Positions 1 to 7,927 are shown, counted from the first letter of the stretch. The stretch: 10,505 bases of DNA from Synura sp. LO234KE (GCA_015143735.1 VKHC01000625.1:1-10505), one strand, 5' to 3'. Numbers and translations are program-made. Notes: a model not told the origin generated them from the letters alone.

Positions 1-207
1 GCTTGTAAACTAGGAAATTCGCCCCTTGTGAAGTATTTGCTTGGGAAAGGGTTGGATCGGACTCTTACAAATAACGTCGGGTTAACTCCTGTCCGTTGTG
101 TTCCGCCTCGTTTCGTGAAACTTGTCGAGATTATTGAGAACTGGAGCTATGATAGCGTATGCTCGCCGGCGCCGCAACCTTTGCCGGCGAATCATCATTC
201 CTCATGA
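1..207 (+). CDS. Ankyrin-repeat protein, C-terminal fragment (5' end outside the window)
   Basis: Frame 1 is open from the first base to TGA at 205-207, followed at once by TAA, giving 68 residues. Residues 1 to 35 fit one ankyrin repeat: the start resembles the usual G(H/N)xxxVxxLLxxGA core (GNSPLVKYLLGKGLD), followed by NNVGLTPV, which matches the NxxGxTPLH turn that opens the next repeat. The remainder (about 30 residues, ending in a short Pro, Ala and His stretch) does not continue the repeat and looks like a C-terminal cap or tail. Ankyrin repeats bind protein partners; nothing here identifies the partner or the cell compartment. No intron is visible in this piece. The start and most of the protein lie to the left. 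The assignment to the repeat family is fairly secure; the protein identity is unknown. Confidence 0.6.
   Translation, partial: ACKLGNSPLVKYLLGKGLDRTLTNNVGLTPVRCVPPRFVKLVEIIENWSYDSVCSPAPQPLPANHHSS
163..190 (+). repeat. GC-rich 8-bp inverted repeat near the ankyrin stop codon
   Basis: TCGCCGGC (163-170) and its exact reverse complement GCCGGCGA (183-190) are separated by 12 bases. They could form a stable hairpin in the last codons of the ankyrin message. It is the most GC-rich patch of the left flank. It may be only a by-product of Ala and Pro codons. Confidence 0.35.
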
Positions 208-809
208 TAAGGAGTTTGGGATACTACTTACTTTAGTGATGGACATGGCGCTTGCTCGCTTACTTACTTACTTGACTCTGTGAACTGGATTTTTATAATT
301 AAGTGATTACCTTAATTCTTGATAATAACGTAATATTAAATACTTGGCGAAAATTTCACAGTTATTTTTACGACCACCAACACTCAGTCAAAAGCAGTGT
401 GACTGAGTTAACTACTAGCTAGTAGATAACGATATGGTCGTGGAGAACTACATCCGGCCTCTCCGCCAACGCCCTCGCCCTAGCACTCTTTGCCACCAAG
501 AAGGAGTGGTAAGCAAGTCCTGGCCGTGAGGAACGAGAAAAAAGGGCGGCTCCTCCACCTGAGTGACGATTTGCGGGCACTGCGCACACCCCTCAACCGG
601 AAAGTAATAAGACGAACAAAATACTCAGCATGGTGCAACTCCTCATCCGCCGACATACAACTGCTTCCCAAAAATTTTGCTCTTGCATATGATAGTTATT
701 GTCATATATCATAAACATACGTATATGTGATTTGATAGAATCCGCCCGTTAAAGCATTCCCACAAAGGTTCCAAAGTGAGCGTACTAAAGCTTTACTCTC
801 TAGGGATAC
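208..809. other. AT-rich spacer, no recognised gene
   Basis: This is the 3' flank of the ankyrin gene up to the LINE insertion. It is mostly AT-rich, holds a short (CTTA)3 run at 259-273, one ACTTTAG heptamer at 230-236 and several TA-rich palindromic stretches (for example TATGATA at 688-694 with TATCATA at 707-713). No canonical AATAAA was seen downstream of the stop codon. Between about 435 and 600 the base composition rises sharply. Open frames of 31 codons (from ATG 434), 74 codons (+, 490-714) and 63 codons (-, 671-480) overlap there, but none shows a recognisable motif. It could be a remnant of another element or exon. Confidence 0.5.
382..425. repeat. 9-bp hairpin followed by a 14-bp perfect palindrome
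   Basis: ACTCAGTCA (382-390) pairs exactly with TGACTGAGT (400-408) across a 9-base loop. Three bases later CTACTAGCTAGTAG (412-425) is its own reverse complement. TGACT and TGAGT half-sites resemble AP-1/bZIP-type sequences, but no promoter or terminator context supports a function. These may be relics of a small inverted-repeat element. Confidence 0.4.
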
Positions 810-824
810 TCGTCACGCCTTGCT
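810..824. repeat. Left copy of putative 15-bp target-site duplication
   Basis: TCGTCACGCCTTGCT is identical to 7928-7942. The two copies sit where the two ends of the LINE are expected: this one just beyond its 3' end, the other at the end of the inverted 5' arm. Length and position suit target-primed reverse transcription. A chance 15-mer match somewhere in a window of this size is not negligible, but a match at these two sites is. Confidence 0.6.
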
Positions 825-980
825 TTGCCGAAAATTGAACAATTAATTATGAGATCACGTTACATGTTGATAGAATTCACACAGAACAGGGAGAGATCAT
901 AAGAACCACCCTCTACGAACCAAGGGGAGAGTCCCGTTACCGAGTAGAGGGAACCGAGCGAATGCACTCGGAGAAAAACG
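825..980 (-). other. LINE 3' untranslated end
   Basis: This segment lies between the TAG that closes the RNase H frame (983-981) and the left duplication. On the - strand it ends ...TTTTCGGCAAA directly against the duplication, without a poly(A) tract or an obvious short tandem repeat. The same frame stays open past the TAG to a TGA at 899-897, so if TAG were read through the protein would gain 27 residues. The exact 3' boundary depends on the target-site duplication being correct. Confidence 0.45.
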
Positions 981-1756
981 CTAGTCGCCAACTAGGTCCC
1001 CATAGTATTCACACAAGGGCGGGTGACAGGCACTGGCAGGACGAAAACGCATGGCTAATCGCAGGAAGAAAGCACGCCAGAGAGGGAGTTGTCTCCTGTC
1101 AAACGGGGGTAGGCGGGGGTCTTGACGGGGAGACCCCCGCTCGCCTTGGGTGCGACGCAGCAGGGCGGAGGCCGAGGACCGACGAGGGGGGCGAGGTTTG
1201 GAGGAGCTCGGACGCGGTGCGGGAGAGGACAGGCCGGTGCTCGAGGAGCGGGATAGACAAGGGGCGACGCATCCTTTCGCGGCGAGTAGATCAGCTGCGG
1301 CATTTCCTCGCGCGAGGGAAGAGTCCGCCTTCGTGTGGGACGGGGTCCAGGAGATGGACACATCGTTCGTCAGCTTTACTCTGGCCAGGAGGGCGTAGAT
1401 GCGAGCGATCATTCGCTTGTTTGCCACTGGATTGATGGACCACATGGCAAACAGTTTGACGCAGTAATCGCTCTTGGAGACAATATTTTTGTATCTTGGG
1501 CGAACCACTGGTGAGGTTGACGTTCTTCTGGTATTTATCCAGTCAAGGGCGTGGTACATTCCACTCAGTTCTCCCGTGTTGCTGGTGGCGGCAAAGGAAC
1601 CCACCCAGTTGGGGATTCTCGCGGACGTGACGACGAGTCCCCAAAGGCTTTTGGTTTCCGTCCGCTCCGGATGGGTGAAGTGTACTCCCCAGCCCGCTGT
1701 CCCATTGGACAGGGCAGAGCCGTCTGTGAAAAGGAACGCGACAGGGTCGTCGAGAA
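981..1756 (-). pseudogene. LINE RNase H domain
   Basis: The RNase H domain degrades the RNA strand of RNA/DNA hybrids during element reverse transcription. The open frame is 2066-981; the RNase H part begins near 1745 and ends near 1272. Visible landmarks are FLFTDGSA (catalytic Asp at 1724-1722), NTGELSGMYHAL (Glu in GEL, near 1571), VSKSDYCVKL (Asp near 1469), WTPSHTKAD (His near 1337) and GNAAADLLAAKG (last Asp near 1292). The full D-E-D-D set plus His is therefore present. About 90 residues after it are rich in Pro, Ser and Arg, match nothing and may be out of frame. Frame use differs from the upstream domain (1930-1757), so a frameshift lies near 1755. The terminal stop is TAG at 983-981. 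Confidence 0.8.
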
Positions 1757-1930
1757 GGGGTCGCCCGGCCCTGAGGTCATGGCCATGTAGGCCTCCGCTA
1801 TTTGACGAGAGGTGAATCTCTTGAAGTCCGTGTGAGTGCCGACAGTCTGGGGCTGCGCCTCCTTCCAGGACGTGTAAATGCCAGGGACATGACCGAGCCG
1901 GAAGGCATAGAAGACTGGGGGGAGACCTCG
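1757..1930 (-). pseudogene. RNase H1-type hybrid-binding domain (RHBD-like) of the LINE
   Basis: A third - strand frame (start codons congruent with 1912) reads VFYAFRLGHVPGIYTSW, then KEAQPQTVG, FKRFTS and AEAYM over about 45 residues (1915 to about 1784). This fits the N-terminal hybrid-binding domain of eukaryotic RNase H1 (the family also found in the caulimovirus transactivator, Pfam Cauli_VI): a YAVxxGxxPGIYxSW core, a glycine after a Gln/Val pair, then a basic-aromatic FKxFxS strand and a helix containing A. In RNase H1 this small fold grips RNA/DNA hybrids and raises processivity. It sits directly before the RNase H catalytic domain, as in cellular RNase H1. It is hidden because frameshifts near 1980 and 1755 place it in a different frame from both neighbours. 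Confidence 0.65.
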
Positions 1931-1979
1931 GAGGGGAGGCGAGGTTGGTGGCAGCGCCTCTGAAGAATCCGGAGGGTCC

Positions 1980-2650
1980 CAGGGTCAGCTTCAGGGGTGG
2001 TGGCGAGGGCTTGGAGGTAAAGCGCTTGTTGGCGGGCGGCCCAGATGTTGTCAATCCTGTTGACAAAGTGCTTACTCAGAGCGAGAAGAATCTCGTTTAG
2101 TGCGGGCATTGTGTCAGTGGGTTGAAGCACCAGGTCAAGTTGCGAGATCTGGGAAGACCAGTTGCCAAGACAGATCCTGTGTCCATCTTCCGACGCAAGA
2201 AGAAGCATTAGTGCTGGGAGCAAACGACGGTCGAGGTCCGTGGGGAGCGGTAGCAGGCCGAGACAGAAATCAGAGTCAATCCGGGCTCTCGTCAGCGGGG
2301 GGTGTTGGCAGGACCGAAAGATGTGATCATATGTTTCGTCCGCTGAGGTGGCATCCGACGGGAATAGTGGGCAGCGGAGAAGGAGTTTCCGATCACTCTC
2401 TGGCTTGGCCCCCTTGCAGGAATTACGCCCGAGAGTCCAATCGCGTTCACGCAGAATACGTTCGTAGTGCCCTCGGGCTCCTGGAGAGAGACCCGCCATG
2501 TTAAGCATATTGGTAGCAAAGGGAAGGGAGACGTCCTTCCACCGCGGCGGGTGGAGTCTGGTGGCCCTATCTGAGTCCCTGTTGTTCTGGGCTGCGAGGC
2601 GTTGATGGTCGAGTATCCGGGATTCAAGTGGAATGAGAATGGAGCACCGG
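1980..2650 (-). pseudogene. LINE connector with Zn-knuckle-like segment
   Basis: Frame 0 of the - strand (open from about 2640 to 1798) carries RILDHQRLAAQNNRDSD, then RLHPPRWKDV and NMAGLSPGARGHYERILRERDWTLG. A Cys/His cluster follows: SCKGAK, LLRCPLF, DETYDHIF and RSCQHP at roughly 2430 to 2310. The spacing C-x(n)-C-x(n)-ET-x-H-x(4)-C is that of the zinc-ribbon-like domain found between reverse transcriptase and RNase H in many LINEs; the usual second Cys of a CxxC pair reads Phe here. It probably binds element RNA. The change from the upstream frame occurs near 2640, beyond DIDSGAPF. Downstream the frame becomes uninformative near 1980, where another change leads into the hybrid-binding domain. 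Confidence 0.6.
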
Positions 2651-4331
2651 AGTCGATGTCACACCAGGACCAGCGATGTAGAAAGAGGTCAGGGGGGAGA
2701 GCCTTGGAGAGGGGGAGTGCAGCGATAGGAAGTTCGATGAAACGGGAAGGTCCGTAAATAGTGGAGCAGAGTTCCCCTAGTGAGAGCCCGGAGGTGGCGT
2801 AGGACGAGACGAGAGCCATGTCCAGAGGCGCACCCCCAAGCACATTGAGGGACAGGTTGGACGGTGTAGGTTCGTGAAGCACTCGACGTAGTTGTGTGAG
2901 TTGGAGTCTGGCCAGTCCATGCAGGAGCTCCACTATTTCATTGGAGAAAGTGGTGGAGTGGTGGAGTGGTGGAGTGCTGAGGGACTTAACGAGAGATTGA
3001 TCCGGGAGAAAGATGTCTATGTCACAGAGATCTTCCGCCGGATCGAAGTCCCGTAGGCCCCGGAGGACGCCAGTCAGGAGCAGGACTCGGGCAGTGGGGC
3101 GGGTCTCGTTGGAGGGAGACTCACCGTGGACGAGTGTCGGTGTCCACGGAACGTGATCATCCGTGCTTAAGACGCAGAGAGTGACATCCGGAAGGTACCC
3201 GGGAGAAGCCGGAGCAGTGAAGGTGTACATAGGCAGTCCACCTGGCCCCGACGGGGAGGAAATCAAGAAGCCGGTCGGGCGGTATGGACCCTAGAGGAGC
3301 GTGAGTCGGGCGACCTATGTGACCCGGAGGAAGGAAGGGGACAACCCTGTGCACTTCAACAACTTCCGGGAGAAAATCCAGAGTGGCCGGAGGAGGGAGT
3401 CCGGTACGGTGGGGAGAGCCGGAAGAGAGGACAAGGGTGACGCGAGACACACGTTGAGGCGAGGGTCCGAAGATGGCCAGGAACCACCAGTCGTAATCGA
3501 TGGGGCCATGATAAAGTTGCGGGGGAAGACGGACGAGACAATCGTGCAGGGAAGTGGGGACGTGATCGCTTGGGGTAGGGTCTAGTGACGGTACAGGACG
3601 TCGACCATGTACCCGCGAGGGGTGAGGTACAGAGAAACGGACAGGATCTCAGTAATCCGGTTGGAGAAGAGCTGATCCGGCACTATGAGATGCCAGGCTT
3701 GTCCGGGAAGAAGAGGTATCGACTCGTCGACTGGGAGGGGTACTTGGATGAACAACTCCTGCATTGACTGTAGTAGATCGAGGAGACGCCAGGTCTAGTG
3801 GTCTCCACTCCACGTGACAATGTCTTCATACGTAAGCAGGTGCCGGTCCCACAAGTAGGCGCTCGGAGCTTTGGTCCATTTGGAGTTAGATCTGAAGCCA
3901 CCAACGAGGGGATCTGACAGCTGAGGCGGGGTCACGCGGGATTGAGCGCGAAGAGGTTTGGTAGGGCAGGTGTTGCCCTTCATGCCGTAGGACAGAAGGC
4001 TCGAGATCCAGAACCACGGGCGGACACATTGCGGAGTGAGAGCAGTGAGGGGTGAGTGGTGAGGGCTTCTGTGGCCACGGGCGCACAATCCTTCGACTGC
4101 CAGGCGGGTCCATTGGTCACCATCCGACAAGATGCGCCGCATGCAATTACGTTTGCGCCTTTGAACCATCGAGGAGAAGCGTTGATAGCCCAAACCGCCT
4201 TCACGGAGAGGCTGAAACAGATTTTCCGATTGGGAGGTTTTGAGGTTCTTAGTCCTGCGTCGAATCTCGACCGCAAAGACGGAGTCTATTTCTTCACACT
4301 CTTTGAGAGACCACGAAGAGAGCACCCCAAC
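2651..4331 (-). pseudogene. LINE reverse transcriptase thumb and connector region
   Basis: One - strand frame runs from the polymerase domain down to about 2650. Shortly after YADD it reads SSWSLKECEEID and NLFQPLREGGLGYQRFSSMVQRRKR, the thumb motif typical of LINE polymerases (P-x-x-x-GGLG followed by a Gln/Lys-rich helix). It continues as a long poorly conserved connector to WSWCDIDSGAPF. The frame is crossed by stops at 4334-4332 (TAA), 3797-3795, 3584-3582, 3317-3315 and 3293-3291 (all TAG), with no TGA. Protein character continues undisturbed across each stop, which fits either point-mutation decay or stop-codon reassignment. An 8-base tandem repeat sits at 2951-2974. No enzymatic motif is expected here. 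Confidence 0.65.
2951..2976 (+). repeat. Triple 8-bp tandem repeat in the LINE coding region
   Basis: TGGTGGAG occurs three times without mismatch (2951-2974) plus two further bases. On the coding - strand it gives a short Pro, Leu, His and Ser run. An 8-base unit changes the frame whenever the copy number changes by a number not divisible by three. Confidence 0.7.
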
Positions 4332-5641
4332 TTACGCGCCTCGGGCATATAGACATTTGACCATCACTAGATTTATGACCCGTGGGGACGCTCGCTTGAT
4401 GAACAGTGCACGGATGGTAATTATGAGCTTCTGTTTCATGAGCTGGAGGGAGGTGGAATCGTTGGGGTTGATTGGGTAACGTACTCCCAAGCTTTTGAAA
4501 GTACCACGGTGGCGAATGGTGACCTCTAGGGGGACCCATCCCGCTGCGTGTATCTGGAGAAACTCCGTGTCGTCTGGCGGTTGCGAGAGACCTCCATAGT
4601 GGAAGGCCCGCAGTTTCGGTGTGGCAATCGTGAGGTTGAAAACCAAAGCGAAGACCGAAACAATGTCCGCTGTGCGCTGCAGGCCAAGAAGGGTAAAGGC
4701 GAAAGACTGCAGATCGTCGGCATAACAAATGGGACGGGTCGGATAGGAGGTGCCATCCGGCCGGTGAAGATGGAAATGATCTGGGGAAGGGTGTTGACAG
4801 TCGAGTACCGTGAGGAGGATATCAAAGACCGCTAACCAGGTGAATGGGCTGTGAATGTCTCCTTGCCCGGTGCCCCTTTCCGGATTGAATGAGAGCTCTT
4901 TGAGCCCCTCCAGACCCTCAACATCCCATTTGGCTAAAGCGTGGGGGTCCGAACAAGTGTATACCCGTTGGCATCTAGGTCGACAAGCCACTGAGCAATT
5001 TCGGCTGGGAGCCAGAGACGCTGCCAGAAGTGAACTATCAGCGGCGTGGAGACGGAGTCAAAGGCCTTGCTCATATCCCAGGAGCAGCCTTATAGGGGCC
5101 TGCGAGCATCCCACGCAGTTTTGACGGTGTTGAGAAGTTGGAGGTTGTCGGTGTCGGTGCCGTGATGCGGGAGATAGCCATGTTGGGAGAGCGATAGGGA
5201 GGAGGGACGTTGAAGCGATGCAGTCACCTCATCCACGAGGAGACCCGTCCACAGCTTGCGCAGCACTTCCATGAGCATAATGGGGTGGATGTCTTGAATA
5301 CGCTTGGAGGAGTTCTTGGAAATGGGGACTAGCCACTTCCATTTCCAGGAGTCTGGGATAGAACTATCGTGCCACATCCTTGCTAAGGATTCATACGCTT
5401 CCGCAACCATTTCGGGCTTCCAGTGCTGAAGATGCTTATATTGAAGACCGGAAGGACCGCCGGAAGAGTTCCCTTGTTTTAACTTTACAATTGTGGCGAA
5501 CTTCTCAAAGGACGGGGCCGCATGCGGTAGGGGGTGCAAATCAGCGTGAACAGCTGCTCCGGAGGGCGAGTGATGCAACGCAGACCACAGGGCGAGAAGT
5601 GGATCATTAAGTTGTCCCCAACAGAGGGAATGTTGAGGTTA
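4332..5641 (-). pseudogene. LINE reverse transcriptase domain
   Basis: This is the RNA-dependent DNA polymerase that copies element RNA at the nicked target. In frame 1 (from about 5641): GNSSGGPSGLQYKHLQHW (5473-5420, fingers), SWKWKWLVPISK, then EVLRKLW and QHGYLPHHGTDTDNLQLLN. After TAA at 5092-5090 the same frame continues into SWDMSKAFDSVSTPL, motif A with its catalytic Asp at 5077-5075. The frame then changes near 4945 inside a run of five C, where VRTP must join HALAKWD. The next frame gives RGTGQGDIHSPFTW (motif B, 4877-4836) and ICYADDLQSFAF (motif C, Asp pair 4718-4713), then motif D-like LVFNLTIATPKLRAF. All three catalytic aspartates are present; the domain is broken only by one stop and one single-base shift. 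Confidence 0.85.
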
Positions 5642-6480
5642 GCGTGTCGGCGCCGAAATTCCGCATAGCTCATTTGCTGGTGTAACACTGGAGGTCCTCC
5701 CAGAGAATGGAGCCATCGTGAAGCCCGGCCGACGGTGTGCATTGGGCTCGGAAATGGCTCAGAAATATGTTACGTGGAGAGCCGCAGGCGTTTGGGGTGT
5801 CGCATCCGTCCCGAAGTCGTAGTACTGCAGGTCGACCCCTCCCGGAAGTTCGTTGAGTAATGATTAGAAACTCCCATGCATGTGTCGCATTGAAATTGTC
5901 CTCGCGAGTCGCAATGTAAGTGGGGAGCAAACCGTATACTCTTTCCGTTTCCGCGCGTGAAGTTGAGAGCGTACAAGTTTGAAATTGGAGATCGCAGCGA
6001 GCCGGAGCGCGTTTAGGTCTGGGTTCTGCGTACGCCATTCAGAAGGGGAGAGCCCAGTGCCCCAGACCTCAGAAGGAACTCCAGTGAAAAATTTGAGGGT
6101 GGAGACCACCCTTTCCCATTTACCAACCACTTGGGCAATGCCGAGGGATATATTCAGCGAGGTGCTGTTGAAGACTGAGCATGGCAAGTGGTTGGGCCTG
6201 TAGTGCGGCGTAGGTAGGGCTCCAGTGGTGTTTGAAACGGTCCCGCCGTTTCCATCGCTTGCGTTCCGGGGCAGCATCCAGAGTGATGTGGGTAAGATGC
6301 TCAAGTTGGCCAGCCGCTGACGTAGAGGACTCAGGAGATGTAAAGAGGGGTCGCCAGGTGGCGTTAAATTGGTCCTTGAACTTCTGAAGCTGGGGCGCGT
6401 ATGGGGCAAATCGTTTGATATGCAGGTGTCGCAGTGAGCCTAGCTCCTTGTTGAATCTGGGCACGGAGTGGAGGTGGTCG
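5642..6480 (-). pseudogene. LINE linker between endonuclease and reverse transcriptase
   Basis: This stretch reads through several frames. Frame 2 continues from the endonuclease to about 6150 (LHIKRFAPYAPQLQKFKDQF, then a basic segment near 6260). Frame 1 follows with VGKWERVVSTLKFFTGVP and RLAAISNFKLVRSQLHARKRKEY (about 6150-5900), then frame 2 (ATREDNFNATHAW to DGSILWEDLQCY, about 5900-5680), then frame 0 (MSYAEFRRRHANLNIPSVGDN, about 5690-5610) before frame 1 of the polymerase (NDPLLALWSALHHSPSGAA). Lysine- and arginine-rich helices and a DG-containing patch are usual in this part of LINE proteins. There is no catalytic motif. Frame boundaries are approximate, judged by where protein-like sequence passes from one frame to the next. 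Confidence 0.5.
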
Positions 6481-7125
6481 TGCGGTAGATTTTGAAGGTT
6501 GACCAGGAGGGGACGATGGTCAGAAAAGTCAACCCAGAGGCCTAGTGTGCCCACCGCGTAGTGCCGAATGGACATGGAGGGACTGTTATAGAGGACGTGG
6601 TCTATTTCCGAGCCACCCGTGAGGTGGACAGACGGGCGCAGTTATGCACTTAAGGGAAGTGGGCGAGTCGTCATGTCGGAATTTCAATCCTATTCCCTGA
6701 GCCCATTCTCGGAGTGGGGGCTTGTATCCACCTCCCCCCTCCTCTGTGTGGGTCCCGACTGAGTTGAAATCACCTCCGCAGATGGAATGATGGCCGGGAT
6801 GAGCCATGTGCTTCTGCACCCAGTGCTGTATGGTGTCCTGAGCAAAGCGTAGCGGGGAGTCGTGCGATCGATGAGACCGAAGGTAGTGAGAGAGACGATG
6901 GTACAGGCCGTGGCGAAAGGGGGCGTCTAGGTCCGTTTCCTTGAGCGGGTCTGGTCGGGAAGGAGGTGGAAAAGGCCAGTATGTGGCAAGAATTTGGAGG
7001 CGCCCGGTATGAATTTTGAGAACTGCTTCATCGACAACCCCAAGCTGGGATGGATCTGAGCGGTGGTGGACGAGTTCGGGGCTCCAGCGATTCTTGTTGA
7101 GAATAATTGCGTTGCCTCCCACCTT
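6481..7125 (-). pseudogene. LINE apurinic-type endonuclease, C-terminal two thirds
   Basis: This is the nuclease of the exonuclease-endonuclease-phosphatase fold that nicks target DNA to start integration. From the inversion joint the frame reads KVGGNAIILNKNRW, then GRLQILATYWPFPPPSR (the conserved Tyr/Trp strand) and SICGGDFNSVGTHTEE (GDFN motif, Asp at 6771-6769, Asn at 6765-6763). Near 6640 the frame shifts by one base step. The next frame gives GGSEIDHVLYNS (Asp at 6602-6600) and DFSDHRPLLV (Asp at 6521, His at 6518), the terminal catalytic motif. The N-terminal strand and the first metal-binding motif are missing from this strand and are found inverted at 7718-7927. All C-terminal catalytic residues are kept. 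Confidence 0.8.
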
Positions 7126-7540
7126 AATGAATGATTGCGTTTTGGAAACGGGCAGAAGCGTGTAAGGCGTACGCCTGGGAACGTGCGGATTGCTACCCGG
7201 CCCAACGCCTGAGCCTGCACACTATTCACACAAATCTAGACGCCTCCCGCGACATCAGGTCCCTGTCCGTGATCTCAGGCCTTCACATTCCGTACACCCC
7301 AAGTCTTCTAGAGCTATTTCAACGGTGCTCTTCGCCCAGGCTCCCGCCAGACTTATTCTACGTTCTTGCCGGAGCCCACTCCGGCCCGCTCCGGGTCATC
7401 GACCTCTTAAGCAGGACCGAAACCTGGTACACGGTGGCAAATCCTAGCTCCCTTTTCAAAAAAGCCATACGGAACCCTTTCATCACGTTGCTCGATTGCC
7501 ACTCTCAAATTCATGGGACAACCCTGCCGATTTAAGGTCC
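7126..7540 (+). pseudogene. LINE N-terminal region on the inverted 5' arm
   Basis: This stretch reads on the + strand, opposite to the rest of the element. Frame 0 is open from 7131 to TAA at 7533-7535 (134 codons from ATG 7131), with protein-like text such as SLLELFQRCSSPRLPPDLFYVLAGAHSGPLR. It has no gag Zn-knuckle or other motif that I recognise. It lies upstream of the endonuclease start and so is the N-terminal part of the element polyprotein or the end of an ORF1. A TGA precedes ATG 7131 directly, but this lies at the inversion joint and need not be the native start. Whether the true element 5' end is included cannot be told. Confidence 0.5.
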
Positions 7541-7927
7541 CTGCCTGATCCCGCCCCTACCCTCTTGGCCCTTGTCCCGTATTCTTACCCACCTGTCTCA
7601 ATGGCATCAGCTCCCCCTCAAGACCGCGATGCCTTCGGATCTGTCTCCCTGCAGAGGTTCCTTCAGATCACCCCAGATGCGTTTTCTCTCCAACCCTCCG
7701 TGCCCCAGCCTTCCCTAGGAGAATTTCGAATAGTATACCTCAACGTAAATGGACGGATGGTTTCAAATTTGCTGAGCTCCTGATGTTCATGGCCCTAGCT
7801 GCCGTCGATTGTCTGCTCATTGACGTCCGCATCCCCGCGGATTGTATCACATTTTTTCGCCGGGAAGCCAGGGCCCAGCTGGGCCCGCATTCGGAGTGTC
7901 TTGTCTCCGTCCCTGCCCGCATAGACA
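7541..7927 (+). pseudogene. LINE endonuclease N-terminal part, inverted
   Basis: Frame 2 (open 7496 to TGA 7781-7783) carries a Pro-rich lead, then GEFRIVYLNVNG, the first strand of the apurinic-type endonuclease with its metal-site Asn (7748-7750). Just after it the frame moves to +1: DGFKFAELLMFMALAAVDCLLIDVRIP (7753 to about 7836) and ARAQLGPHSECLVSVPA (ending near 7918). The second motif, usually Glu, reads Asp here (LIDVR, 7822-7824). The coding match ends at about 7927, where the right duplication begins, and the missing continuation, KVGGNAIIL, starts at 7125 on the - strand. Joining of the two arms on opposite strands is the key evidence for inversion. A single missing base in a GG run near 7752 explains the frame change. 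Confidence 0.75.

Larger units (their letters stand above)
825..7927 (-). mobile_element. Degenerate LINE (EN-RT-RNase H) retrotransposon with inverted 5' end
   Basis: This is a GC-richer block of about 7.1 kb in AT-rich DNA. From 7125 leftward the - strand encodes, in order, the C-terminal part of an apurinic-type endonuclease, reverse transcriptase, thumb and connector, Zn-knuckle-like segment, hybrid-binding-like domain and RNase H. The N-terminal polypeptide and the start of the endonuclease read on the + strand from about 7126 to 7927. The two parts are complementary in content: the + arm ends about where the - arm begins. With the flanking 15-bp duplication, this matches a single insertion with a 5' inversion. 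No LTRs, terminal inverted repeats or integrase are seen. The reading frame is broken by about ten frame changes and six in-frame TAA or TAG codons, so as assembled it cannot make a full protein. The domain order suits RNase H-bearing LINE clades (I-like or related); the clade is not determined. Confidence 0.85.

Noticed and set aside
962-1435. Long + strand open frames over the LINE (962-1435, 1474-1815, 2100-2504, 3301-3585, 4056-4352, 4548-4835)
   Set aside because: They lie antisense to the RNase H, connector and polymerase domains, have no motifs of their own and are explained by GC-rich antisense shadowing.
6927-7229. - strand frame crossing the inversion joint
   Set aside because: It reads the endonuclease region out of frame and continues into the oppositely oriented arm, so it is a chance ORF.
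7190-7447. + strand frame of 85 codons overlapping the inverted 5' arm
   Set aside because: Its low-complexity Pro, Arg and Ser composition looks like an out-of-frame shadow of 7131-7535.
825-7927. Alternative reading as an endogenous virus or LTR element because of the caulimovirus-like domain
   Set aside because: The endonuclease is of the apurinic type, there is no protease, integrase or LTR, and the polymerase motifs (GTGQGD, YADD with SWDMSKAFD) are of the LINE kind. The hybrid-binding fold is shared with cellular RNase H1.
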